Origin: Lachnospiraceae bacterium
Lineage (GTDB): Bacteria; Bacillota_A; Clostridia; Lachnospirales; Lachnospiraceae
DNA: 46,111 nt
Direction of reading: 5' to 3'
NCBI GenBank assembly: GCA_017482005.1
Contig: JAFUOI010000004.1
Location: 1 to 46,111 of the forward strand
The position numbers and the translations under genes were made by a program. Shown piece by piece: positions 24,251 to 31,797 of the stretch; positions within the stretch are counted from its first letter, which is position 1, and every line of letters begins with the position of its first letter. Under the pieces are notes generated by a model, which did not search any database, had not been told where the DNA came from, and worked only from the letters and a program-made list of their open reading frames with translations.

Positions 24251-24711
24251 TTTTCATCCTCCTCCATCATACTTTCCAAATATCCGCGGTCCCAAAGCAG
24301 TATTTTCAGTTTCTTTGCTGCTTCTACCGCGGGGGCTGTAAAATACTGATTCGTCAACACCGCGCCAACCATCCGGTCATAATATTCTCTGCCCGCATAT
24401 ACTTCCTGAATTGCTTTCACGCCTACGGGATCTGCATATCTTTTGCATTGTATCGCGTAGGTAACTCCGTCTTTTTCCGCAAGAATATCGACGCCGTAAT
24501 CACCGCTCGCTTTCGTCAGGTTCACATCGATAAATCCTTTATGCTCCAAAAGTCCGGCACAAAATTTTTCAAACTCTACACCTTCCATTTCATCTATGGG
24601 AAGCGGTTTTGAAGTTTTCCATCGTTTTTTGACTGCATAAACAAACGGTACAACAACCATCATCATACACGCAAGAATACCGATTAAAATCCATGTTGTT
24701 TCTATTTTCAT
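24235..24711 (-). CDS. Membrane-anchored Mrr-like restriction endonuclease domain protein
   Basis: A 158-residue protein. Residues about 7-27 are a membrane helix (WILIGILACMMMVVVPFVYA), so the nuclease-like domain faces the cytoplasm. The PD-(D/E)XK core is seen as GDYGVDILAEKDG and AIQCKRY, with D, Q/E-like and K positions of the Mrr_cat family. EGVEFEKFCAGLLEHKGF precedes it. It begins the exporter operon and overlaps the ATPase gene. Small proteins of this build are common and their role is unknown; a DNA quality-control role is possible. AGGAAAAG lies upstream of the ATG. Confidence 0.82.
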   Translation of the reverse strand: MKIETTWILIGILACMMMVVVPFVYAVKKRWKTSKPLPIDEMEGVEFEKFCAGLLEHKGFIDVNLTKASGDYGVDILAEKDGVTYAIQCKRYADPVGVKAIQEVYAGREYYDRMVGAVLTNQYFTAPAVEAAKKLKILLWDRGYLESMMEEDEKWNQS

Positions 24712-24789
24712 ACATCTCTTTTCCTTTACAAATAAATAATTTTATACTACTATTTCAAAGAATAAACTTTTGAAAGGGTGATCTTCCTT

Positions 24790-25737
24790 ATGGAAAATCT
24801 GGTTTTCAGTCTGAATGTCACACTTCCGATTTTTTTGACCATCGTGATCGGATATGTGCTCAAACAGGTAAAAATGCTGGATGGCAATTTTGTTAAAATA
24901 CTGAATAAATTTAATTTTAATATCACTTTGCCTGCGCTGATCTTCTTAGATCTTTACGAAGCGGATTTTTATGAGGTATGGGATACAAAATATGTCCTGT
25001 TCTGCTTTTTTGTAACACTCATTTGTATTGCTGTCATTTTTGGCCTTACGCTTTTGTTTGGCAAAGACAAATCGCTGACAGGTGAATTTGTCCAGGCGGC
25101 TTACCGCGGAAGTGCGGCAGTTCTCGGCCTTGCTTTTATACAAAATATTTACGGATCTGCAACGATTGCACCCCTGATGATTATCGGAAGTGTTCCTCTT
25201 TATAATGTTCTGGCTGTCGTGATTCTTTCTTTTACAAGACCCGGAACACAGAAGCTTGATAAAAAGGAACTTCTGAAATCTCTCAAAGGCGTTATAACCA
25301 ATCCGGTTCTAATTGGTATCGCCCTCGGTCTGATTGCTTCCCTTACACGCATTGAGATCCCGGCCATCGCCGAAAAAACGCTTTCCAATCTGGCAGTGCT
25401 TGCCACACCTCTTGCACTGATCGGCCTGGGAGCCGGATTTGAAGGAAAGGCGGCCTTAAGCTTACTGAAACCGACACTCCTTGCATCCTTTATACGACTC
25501 GTTGCGCAATGCGCCATCTTTCTTCCCCTTGCCGTACATTTCGGTTTCACGGGAGAAAAGATGATTTCACTTCTTGTGATGCTCGGGGCTCCGACAACGC
25601 CAAGCTGCTATATCATGGCCAAAAACATGGGACACGAAGGACATCTTACATCCAGTGTCATCGTAACGACAACTCTGCTCAGCTCCGTTACACTTACCTT
25701 CTGGCTCTTTTTGTTGAAAAGTTACGGGCTTATCTGA
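24790..25737 (+). CDS. AEC-family transporter (auxin efflux carrier type)
   Basis: A 315-residue membrane protein with about ten helices, related to bacterial MleP/MdcF-type permeases for organic anions such as malate or malonate. Typical segments are FNFNITLPALIFLDL, FVQAAYRGSAAVLGLAFIQN, TPLALIGLGAGFE and MLGAPTTPSCYIMAKNMG. The ATG at 24790 is preferred: the motif AAGGGTGAT is a good ribosome binding site 7 bp upstream, whereas the longer frame would start at a GTG inside that motif. It is monocistronic and converges with the DHH gene. The substrate is not known. Confidence 0.88.
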   Translation: MENLVFSLNVTLPIFLTIVIGYVLKQVKMLDGNFVKILNKFNFNITLPALIFLDLYEADFYEVWDTKYVLFCFFVTLICIAVIFGLTLLFGKDKSLTGEFVQAAYRGSAAVLGLAFIQNIYGSATIAPLMIIGSVPLYNVLAVVILSFTRPGTQKLDKKELLKSLKGVITNPVLIGIALGLIASLTRIEIPAIAEKTLSNLAVLATPLALIGLGAGFEGKAALSLLKPTLLASFIRLVAQCAIFLPLAVHFGFTGEKMISLLVMLGAPTTPSCYIMAKNMGHEGHLTSSVIVTTTLLSSVTLTFWLFLLKSYGLI

Positions 25738-25762
25738 ATTTAAAAATTATATATAAAACACG

Positions 25763-25798
25763 AAAAGCTGCACGGGATAAAATTCCTGTGCAGCTTTT
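25763..25798. terminator. Bidirectional terminator between the AEC and DHH genes
   Basis: A 15-bp stem with one G-U pair (25763-25777 with 25784-25798) is bounded by AAAA on the left and TTTTAT on the right, so it can act on both strands between convergent genes. Confidence 0.85.
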
Positions 25799-25806
25799 AT
25801 TTATGA

Positions 25807-26727
25807 TTATTTGTTACTCATTTCACAAAGCTCTGCGATCATCTTCGGAAGATCTGTCTCCATATTCTCATCGGAGAACTGACAGGTTCCGACTGCTTTG
25901 TGTCCGCCACCGTTGTATTTGAGCATCAGACTTCCGACATTTACATCAGAAGTGCGATTTAAAATGCTATAGCCAACGGCTGCCGAACATCCGAGTCCGC
26001 CTTTGCCGTTTACAATCCATACAGAAATATTCTGTTCCGGATACATAGAGTAGATCATGAAACGATTACCTGAATAAATCGGGTCAACTCCGCGAAGGTC
26101 GGAAATAATTACATTTCCTTCCACTCTTGTATGAGCTGTTACCATTTCTTTAAATTTCTCAGTCTGTTCAAAATATACATCGATACGCTCTTTTACATCC
26201 GGGAGATTTAAAATCTCTTCGGTTGTCATCGTTCTGCAGGCATCGATTAGTTTTTCCATCAGCTGATAGTTGCTGATTGTGAAATCTCTCCAACGTCCGA
26301 GTCCTGTACGCGGATCCATCAGGAATCCAACCAAAACCCATCCCTTTGGATTCTGAACATCATCGATTGTAAGGTTGCCTGAATCTACCTTATCAACGGC
26401 TTCCATCATATCGTCAAACTGCGGGAATCTTTCTTTTCCGCCGTAATATTCATAAATAATACGTGCACAGGAAGGTGTTACACGGCTTTCACCTTTGTAT
26501 TTTCCTTCAAGCTGCATTCTCTCATGTTCACTGGAATGATGATCGAACCAAAGTCCGCATCCTTCTACATAAGGAACATTGGCAAGACAATCATCCTCTG
26601 TTACCTCAATAAGACCATCCTGTAAATCCTTGGGATGTGCAAATTTCCAATGATCAATGATGCCTGCTTCTTTTAAAAGTGCACCACATGCTAATCCATC
26701 AAAATCCGAACGTGTAATTAATCTCAT
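25807..26727 (-). CDS. DHH-family phosphoesterase
   Basis: A 306-residue protein with the metal-binding motifs of the DHH superfamily: TRSDFDGLACGALL at the start, FDHHSSEHER near residue 62, VDKVDSG, and the C-terminal DHHA1-like NGGGHKAVG. Relatives include exopolyphosphatases, nanoRNases and cyclic-dinucleotide phosphodiesterases; the first motif reads SDFDG instead of the common DSDG, and the substrate cannot be assigned. It has its own promoter and a short hairpin in its leader. The ribosome binding site is AAAGGAGA. Confidence 0.87.
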   Translation of the reverse strand: MRLITRSDFDGLACGALLKEAGIIDHWKFAHPKDLQDGLIEVTEDDCLANVPYVEGCGLWFDHHSSEHERMQLEGKYKGESRVTPSCARIIYEYYGGKERFPQFDDMMEAVDKVDSGNLTIDDVQNPKGWVLVGFLMDPRTGLGRWRDFTISNYQLMEKLIDACRTMTTEEILNLPDVKERIDVYFEQTEKFKEMVTAHTRVEGNVIISDLRGVDPIYSGNRFMIYSMYPEQNISVWIVNGKGGLGCSAAVGYSILNRTSDVNVGSLMLKYNGGGHKAVGTCQFSDENMETDLPKMIAELCEMSNK

Positions 26728-26749
26728 CTGCTATTCTCCTTTTCTCCAT

Positions 26750-26771
26750 TGCAGAGACCCTCTACTCTGCA
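26750..26771 (-). promoter_or_regulatory. Leader hairpin of the DHH gene
   Basis: A perfect 7-bp inverted repeat TGCAGAG/CTCTGCA (26750-26756 with 26765-26771) lies in the 5' untranslated region between promoter and ribosome binding site. It may stabilise the mRNA or bind a regulator. Confidence 0.4.
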
Positions 26772-26786
26772 CCCCAATATAAAATC

Positions 26787-26815
26787 ATTATAGTAGAAAT
26801 GTAAAAATTTTTCAA
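26787..26815 (-). promoter_or_regulatory. Promoter of the DHH gene
   Basis: On the minus strand TTGAAA (26810-26815) and TATAAT (26787-26792) have 17-bp spacing. Confidence 0.75.
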
Positions 26816-26833
26816 CTATCATATAAAAGAAGA

Positions 26834-26861
26834 TTGGCAGCGGTTATTCCACCACTGCCAA
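26834..26861 (-). terminator. Terminator of the PEBP-like lipoprotein gene
   Basis: Stem TTGGCAGCGG/CCACTGCCAA with one mismatch (26834-26843 with 26852-26861), 5 bp after the stop; on the minus strand CTTCTTTTAT follows. Confidence 0.65.
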
Positions 26862-26865
26862 AATA

Positions 26866-27564
26866 TTAATCTCCGTATGTATATGTTCCTGCCAAATGCC
26901 CGTATGAAATGATATTTCCGCTTGTTCCATCCGCCGAAACATCCAGCTCAACAATATTTTTCATAAAATCATTATCAGACCTGTCCAAAGTTCCTCCTAT
27001 TGTTTCCAACGGTTGTCTGAGTGCAACTACATAAATCTCATATGTGTGTGTTCCGCCCGGCGGATAAGGTCCGACATATTCACCCTCCGGGGCAAAGCCT
27101 TGCGGAAGTTCTGTTTCAGTCACACCATTTGATTTCCAATGTAACCAGTCGCCTGCCATCGTATCAATCATGTATACCACATACCCTGCTGCCTCCGGGA
27201 CTTCTTCCCATGACAGCTGCGGGGAAACGTTAGAGCCGTTTTCCGTATTGGTAATAATCGTGTCCCAAACACCGTCATGAAGATCTTCGGATGTCAATTC
27301 AAACGTATTAAAGTTGTAATCTTTAATATCTATCTTTTCTCTCTTCTTTCTGGCAGGCTTTTTCGTTTCTGTTTCGCTTTCTTCTGCCGTCTCCTCTGAA
27401 GCCTCCTCAGAAGATTCCTCTGCAGCCTCTTCCGAAATTTCTTCTGTCACTTCTTCCTGTTCTGCCGTCTCATAACTTTCTGTAGAACTGTTACACCCCA
27501 TCATTGCAAAAATCATTACAGTAAAAATGCATATAAGAATACTTGTCTTTTTAAAATTTTTCAC
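26866..27564 (-). CDS. PEBP-family (YbhB/YbcL) lipoprotein
   Basis: A 232-residue lipoprotein. The signal peptide has the lipobox FAMMGC with the Cys at residue 24. A Glu/Ser/Ala-rich repetitive linker (EEAAEESSEEASEETAEESE) spans about 35-67. The PEBP/Raf-kinase-inhibitor-like fold follows: SPQLSWEEVP, YMIDTMAGDWLHWKSNGV and GPYPPGGTHTYEIYVVAL are the ligand-pocket segments. Family members bind phospholipid-like or small anionic ligands; no function is set for this group. The start codon is GTG with GGAGAG 9 bp upstream. Confidence 0.87.
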   Translation of the reverse strand: MKNFKKTSILICIFTVMIFAMMGCNSSTESYETAEQEEVTEEISEEAAEESSEEASEETAEESETETKKPARKKREKIDIKDYNFNTFELTSEDLHDGVWDTIITNTENGSNVSPQLSWEEVPEAAGYVVYMIDTMAGDWLHWKSNGVTETELPQGFAPEGEYVGPYPPGGTHTYEIYVVALRQPLETIGGTLDRSDNDFMKNIVELDVSADGTSGNIISYGHLAGTYTYGD

Positions 27565-27667
27565 CTTTCAAAACTCTCCTTTTTTATTTTGTAAATACAC
27601 CATATCATTTATCATTTCGAAAGGATAAGAATTATTTGCATAAAGAATAGTAATTTTTGCATTTTTA

Positions 27668-28621
27668 CTAAAAACTGTCTCTGTATTTTGAAGGTGTCAC
27701 TCCGGTGTATTTTTTAAATACCTTAATAAAATAGTTGGAATCATCATAACCAACCCTGCCTGCTATCTCTGCGATTTGAAGCTCAGTCTCCGCAAGCATA
27801 ATCTGCGCAAGATTGATTCTCATTTTCGTGAAATAGTTAAGCCACGTCATAGACGTTTCCTTGATAAACATCTTATTGAGGGCATTGCGGTTTACTGAAA
27901 ACTTCTTCGTAATATCTTCCTGTGTAATCTTCTCCTCAATATGTGCTCCCATATACTGTATAATATCATTTACCAAATCATTTCCCGCAAAATCTGTTTC
28001 CGAATACATGGCGCATAAAGTCCCGATTGCCTCCGTATCATCTTTTCTTTGCTGAACAATCTGTGGTGCCTGCACAGCACACACATAGCTGATAAAACTG
28101 AGAAGTTCCAGCATATAAGATCTACTTCGACACGGCCAATAACCATCGTTTTGCAACGTCAGCTGCTCCTCCATAAGATGTATTATTTTTGAAATTCTTG
28201 TATAGGCAGATACTCCCGGCAAAAGAATATTACAAGGACGATCTTCCTCATTTTCAAAATTTTTCAGGAGCAAATAGTCCTGATGTATGGTTTTACCGAA
28301 ATCTCTCTCAAACTCTCCGGCTCTTATTCTCTCCGGTGTAAACTCTTCACGAATCTCGGTTGGCTTAAAAAAAACCGTCGTCGTCAATACATCTTTTTCA
28401 CAAGAAAAGGAAACAGCTTCTTCCGTCAGCAAAAAGACCGCCGGCGCAGAAACCATCTTTTTTTTCCCTTTGTATTCGAAAAAAAGCGTTCCCTTATCTA
28501 AAGTAAAAATCTTATATGTCTCTTTATCATTGATATCCTCCGGTATTCCCTCACATGAATAAACCAAAATGTGAACAACTCGTTCTCCCCAAGGAGTGCT
28601 GCACCTTGTACATAGTTCCAT
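27668..28621 (-). CDS. AraC-family transcriptional regulator
   Basis: A 317-residue regulator. The C-terminal 100 residues carry the double helix-turn-helix: ITQEDITKKFSVNRNALNKM and LQIAEIAGRVGYDDSNYFIK followed by VFKKYTGVTPSKYR, a canonical AraC end. The N-terminal part is beta-rich and cupin-like (IFTLDKGTLFFEYKGKKKMV), likely a small-molecule sensor. The ribosome binding site AGGAGG is clear. It is divergent from spmA; its target may be the PEBP-like gene downstream, but this is only positional. Confidence 0.88.
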   Translation of the reverse strand: MELCTRCSTPWGERVVHILVYSCEGIPEDINDKETYKIFTLDKGTLFFEYKGKKKMVSAPAVFLLTEEAVSFSCEKDVLTTTVFFKPTEIREEFTPERIRAGEFERDFGKTIHQDYLLLKNFENEEDRPCNILLPGVSAYTRISKIIHLMEEQLTLQNDGYWPCRSRSYMLELLSFISYVCAVQAPQIVQQRKDDTEAIGTLCAMYSETDFAGNDLVNDIIQYMGAHIEEKITQEDITKKFSVNRNALNKMFIKETSMTWLNYFTKMRINLAQIMLAETELQIAEIAGRVGYDDSNYFIKVFKKYTGVTPSKYRDSF

Positions 28622-28648
28622 TGTTTTATCCTCCTTTTACTTTTTCAT

Positions 28649-28677
28649 ATTATAGCGTATATGCACATATATTGAAA
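28649..28677 (-). promoter_or_regulatory. Putative promoter of the AraC-type gene
   Basis: On the minus strand TTTCAA (28672-28677) and TATAAT (28649-28654) have 17-bp spacing in the 71-bp divergent spacer shared with spmA. Confidence 0.5.
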
Positions 28678-28692
28678 GAAAAAAGGACATTT

Positions 28693-29283
28693 ATGCTGAA
28701 CTATCTCTGGGCTTTCATGATCCTAATCGGAATAATCTACGGATGCTTTCACGGTACCATGGCGGAAATCTCAAATGCCGCTCTTGACAGTTCTAAGGAG
28801 GCTGTCACTCTCTGTATTACCATGCTCGGCGTCATGTCTTTTTGGACGGGGCTGATGCAGATTGCGCAAAAAGCCGGAATTATTGCTTCCCTGACACAAA
28901 AAATCACTCCGTTTCTGCGTTTTTTGTTTCCTTCGCTGCGAAATGAACAGCGGGCACTGGAGTATATTTCCACCAATGTGATTGCTAACATTTTGGGGCT
29001 GGGCTGGGCATGTACTCCTGCCGGATTGAAAGCCATGGAAGAAATGAGCCGGATACAGCAGCACCGCGGTCAGTCTCCCGAGATTGCCTCCAATGAGATG
29101 TGCGGGTTTTTGATCTTAAATATTTCCTCACTGCAACTGATTCCGGTCAACATGATTGTCTATCGCAGCCAGTACGGAAGTGTAAGTCCCACGGCAATCA
29201 TCGCACCTGCCATTGTTGCCACTTTGTTTTCCACACTGGCAGGTATTATTTTTCTGAAAATCGCTGACCGGAAGGCGCGATAA
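28693..29283 (+). CDS. spmA: Spore maturation protein A
   Basis: A 196-residue membrane protein of the nucleoside-recognition (Gate) domain family. In Bacillus, SpmA with SpmB is needed for normal spore core dehydration. LNYLWAFMILIGIIYGCFHG, TLCITMLGVMSFWTGLMQIA and NVIANILGLGWACTPAGLKA are family segments. The ATG at 28693 with AAAGGA upstream is chosen; an open frame to 28555 covers the divergent regulator and is not used. It is 48 bp before spmB, one operon. Confidence 0.92.
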   Translation: MLNYLWAFMILIGIIYGCFHGTMAEISNAALDSSKEAVTLCITMLGVMSFWTGLMQIAQKAGIIASLTQKITPFLRFLFPSLRNEQRALEYISTNVIANILGLGWACTPAGLKAMEEMSRIQQHRGQSPEIASNEMCGFLILNISSLQLIPVNMIVYRSQYGSVSPTAIIAPAIVATLFSTLAGIIFLKIADRKAR

Positions 29284-29331
29284 CTTTCTGAAAGTCCCTC
29301 ATCCATTACTGCATACGGAAAGGAGCAATTT

Positions 29332-29874
29332 ATGAACATCGCTAATGTGCTCTCCAATTTTTCCAACATCATCATTCCGCTTATCATTTTTTACATCGTT
29401 GCTACAGGCATTGCAAACAAAGTGAATGTATATGATGAGTTTCTTGAAGGCGCCCGTGACGGAATGAAAACGGTCGCGGGAATTATGCCCACCCTGATCG
29501 GACTTATGATTGCGGTCGGCGTTTTGCGTGCTTCCGGATTCTTGGATTTTTTAGGACAGCTTCTTACTTCTTTTTTTTCCGGACTGTCTGTTCCTGCGCC
29601 GATTGTTCCGGTCATTTTGATCAAAATGTTCTCAAATTCCGCCGCTACAGGGCTCGTACTCGATATCTTCAAAACCTATGGTCCGGACAGCAGCATCGGT
29701 TTTCTTACCTCCATCATTATGAGCAGCACTGAAACCATTTTTTATACCATGTCCGTCTATTTTCTGGCTGCAAAAGTCAAAAAAACCCGCTACACACTCC
29801 CGGGGGCGCTTGTTGCGACCCTTGCGGGAATTGTTGCGAGTTTTTGGATTGTGTCATTCCTTTCGAAGATGTGA
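29332..29874 (+). CDS. spmB: Spore maturation protein B
   Basis: A 180-residue Gate-domain membrane protein, partner of SpmA. IIIPLIIFYIVATGIANKVN, EGARDGMKTVAGIMPTLIGL and MFSNSAATGLVLDIFKTYGP are typical. The ribosome binding site is AAAGGAG. The last seven codons, reading VSFLSKM, are coded by a copy of the 14-bp Rpn-unit end repeat and its flank, which suggests that the original C-terminus was replaced when that element inserted. The change is limited to the end after the last membrane helix, so function may be kept. Confidence 0.92.
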   Translation: MNIANVLSNFSNIIIPLIIFYIVATGIANKVNVYDEFLEGARDGMKTVAGIMPTLIGLMIAVGVLRASGFLDFLGQLLTSFFSGLSVPAPIVPVILIKMFSNSAATGLVLDIFKTYGPDSSIGFLTSIIMSSTETIFYTMSVYFLAAKVKKTRYTLPGALVATLAGIVASFWIVSFLSKM

Positions 29875-29993
29875 TTGATTAGTTACTCGTTATTTTCTAC
29901 TACCGTATTTTTTACAGTATAAATCCTTCGGTCATCACCAAACGGATCATAAGGAAGAATCCAGATCATCACAAGTAACTGCTTTTGGTTTTC
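29851..29993 (-). pseudogene. Deleted remnant of an Rpn-family unit
   Basis: Nucleotides 29851-29876 match the left end of the intact unit (19962 onward: GTGTCATTCCTTTCrAAGATrTG). Nucleotides about 29890-29975 match 20422-20512 of the intact gene and read on the minus strand MIWILPYDPFGDDRRIYTVK, then NTVVENNE and a stop. Nucleotides about 29976-29993 match 20729-20746 (ENQKQ versus ESQKQ). At least two internal deletions and loss of the N-terminal end are needed to derive it. Confidence 0.85.
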
Positions 29994-30008
29994 AGCTTAA
30001 ATTTTTCT

Positions 30009-30446
30009 TCATTTTGTTTCTAATATACCTTCCAGCTCTTTTAACATTTGATCATTTCCATATATGATATATGAGTAATCGTTAAATGGACAAGTAAGAT
30101 ATAGTCTGTTTCCACACATTATAAGTGCCCATTCTTCTGTCATACTTATATCATCACTGGCATTCCAACTTATCATATAACGCCAATCTTCATCCTGTCC
30201 CCAAAAATCATTTAAGTTTAGGCGACAGTTATATTTTCTCATTATTTCTTCCAACTGCCTTTTTTCAAAATCCGTAAATTCAACAACTTTACTTCCAATT
30301 TGTGAATTATAAACAACCAAATCCATATTTTCCACGACTTCATTGTTATTTACTATCGGACGCGGAAAGAAAATAACCAAAAAAATAGTTAATATAATAA
30401 AGATTAGAATACCAACGACAAGTATTATTTTTCTTTTTTTGTTCAT
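30009..30446 (-). CDS. Hypothetical membrane-anchored protein
   Basis: A 145-residue protein with one N-terminal membrane helix (IILVVGILIFIILTIFLVIF) and an extracellular domain of about 110 residues (CRLNLNDFWGQDEDWRYMIS, LYLTCPFNDYSYIIYGNDQM). No family is recognised. GGGAGAG lies 9 bp before the ATG. The gene is AT-rich compared with the fab and ABC genes and lies beside the Rpn remnant, which suggests an accessory patch. Confidence 0.65.
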   Translation of the reverse strand: MNKKRKIILVVGILIFIILTIFLVIFFPRPIVNNNEVVENMDLVVYNSQIGSKVVEFTDFEKRQLEEIMRKYNCRLNLNDFWGQDEDWRYMISWNASDDISMTEEWALIMCGNRLYLTCPFNDYSYIIYGNDQMLKELEGILETK

Positions 30447-30540
30447 GAAATATCTCTCCCTTTTTAACTAAAATAAAACATACGATCTAATATTTTATAT
30501 CGAATACCATCATCACACCATGGATTTAATAGATTCTATT

Positions 30541-30906
30541 TTATGAATAAATACTCTCTTTCTTTATTTTTGCATTTATACATAAAACTGTAAAATTACA
30601 AATGAGCATAAAAAGAAAACTACTAACTGTTGACACTATAACATTTCCTGAAACGTACCATCCTGATTTTAACATAATCCACACATAACCTATTATAATT
30701 TGCCAAAAAGTAATACTTAATATCTCTTTGTTTTTTATTACATCATGATATATTTTGATACAATACAACATTATTAGGATTATTACAATGAATGCTAATA
30801 AAAATATTGGTATTCTTAAAGTTTGATTTGTTTTTTGAATATTGGCATCAATTGTATATAATTTTAAAAACTCTATTGTAAAATATATAAAATGATATAA
30901 ATTCAT
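30541..30906 (-). CDS. Small multi-pass membrane protein
   Basis: A 121-residue protein with three clear hydrophobic helices (IPIFLLAFIVIILIMLYCIK, SITFWQIIIGYVWIMLKSGW and STVSSFLFMLICNFTVLCIN) and an amphipathic N-terminal stretch. It starts 18 bp after the LytTR regulator gene. It could be a membrane regulator partner of that protein, or the shortened membrane part of a lost GHKL-type histidine kinase. Neither is shown. The sequence is very AT-rich. Confidence 0.6.
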   Translation of the reverse strand: MNLYHFIYFTIEFLKLYTIDANIQKTNQTLRIPIFLLAFIVIILIMLYCIKIYHDVIKNKEILSITFWQIIIGYVWIMLKSGWYVSGNVIVSTVSSFLFMLICNFTVLCINAKIKKESIYS

Positions 30907-30924
30907 ATCCTTTGAAATCCCCTC

Positions 30925-31635
30925 CTAAAACGATAGATATACAGCCTGTTTTTTCACATATTCTAAGTATTTTTCCTCAACCTCAGCTTTTTTCCTGCGA
31001 GAAAGCGGTAATTCAGGAATAACTCCGTCCAGTTGCAGACTTTTTTGTCCGATTTTCTTTATGTACTGCAAAGAAACAACATAAGACTTATGTATCTGTA
31101 CAAATTCTGATAATCCGATCATTTTTAATATTTCTTTCATCGGTCTGTTGCATTCCAGTTCTCCGTTTTTTAAAACAAGAAAGGTTTTATTTCGTGCGGC
31201 CTCCAAATATATAATATCTTTCATCCGTATGCTTTCCACCCGGTCCTTGTTTACGGTAATCATCACTCTGTTTTCTGCCAACTCTGCTTCCGTTGAAGTT
31301 ATAACTTCTCTCAGCTGTTCATTATTTATCGGCTTAAACAGATATCGATATGCCTTTACTTTAAACGCTTCCTGAATAAACTCCGAATGACTTGTCAAAA
31401 AAACAATCTGTCCTTCATATCCTCTTTCCCATAGATTTTTTGCCACCTGCATACCATTCTGCTTTGGCATTTCAATATCCAAAAATATAATCTCATAGTC
31501 CAAGGAGGACGATAGCAATTCTTCCCCGGATGTAAAAAGATTAATCGCACTATTTTCTCTCAACTGTATAATCTTCTCTTTTACAATTTCCGCCAGTTTA
31601 ATTTCATCATCGCAGACAGCGATTTTTAATTTCAT
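30925..31635 (-). CDS. LytTR-family response regulator
   Basis: A 236-residue regulator. The receiver domain (1-120) has the acidic pocket CDDE, the phospho-acceptor Asp in IIFLDIEMP and the Lys of YLFKPI. The LytTR DNA-binding domain (about 135-232) has IIYLEAARNKTFLVLKNGEL and FVQIHKSYVVSLQYI. Such proteins (AgrA, LytR type) usually pair with a GHKL sensor kinase and often control peptide-dependent communication. No kinase gene is adjacent; a small membrane protein follows instead. It has a good promoter. Confidence 0.88.
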   Translation of the reverse strand: MKLKIAVCDDEIKLAEIVKEKIIQLRENSAINLFTSGEELLSSSLDYEIIFLDIEMPKQNGMQVAKNLWERGYEGQIVFLTSHSEFIQEAFKVKAYRYLFKPINNEQLREVITSTEAELAENRVMITVNKDRVESIRMKDIIYLEAARNKTFLVLKNGELECNRPMKEILKMIGLSEFVQIHKSYVVSLQYIKKIGQKSLQLDGVIPELPLSRRKKAEVEEKYLEYVKKQAVYLSF

Positions 31636-31671
31636 TATGAACTCCCCTTCTTTTTAAAATAGTTGTAATTC

Positions 31672-31700
31672 ATTATACCGAATACCTTCCCCAACTGCAA
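31672..31700 (-). promoter_or_regulatory. Promoter of the LytTR gene
   Basis: On the minus strand TTGCAG (31695-31700) and TATAAT (31672-31677) have 17-bp spacing, about 37 bp before the start codon. Confidence 0.65.
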
Positions 31701-31728
31701 ATTTAGTCACGTTAAATTACAATTTTAA

Positions 31729-31773
31729 TAAAAAATGAAGCATTTAGGCTTTCATCAACCCAAATGCTTCATT
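31729..31773 (-). terminator. Terminator of the fab locus (after fabH)
   Basis: A 15-bp stem with one mismatch (31734-31748 with 31759-31773; AATGAAGCATTT paired with AAATGCTTCATT) is followed on the minus strand by TTTTATT. It lies 25 bp after the fabH stop. Confidence 0.88.
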
Positions 31774-31797
31774 TATAAAATTTCTCTTATTTTTTTT

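Noticed and set aside
28555..28692. Upstream extension of spmA
   Set aside because: It covers the start and promoter region of the divergent AraC-type gene; AAAGGA and family alignment favour 28693.
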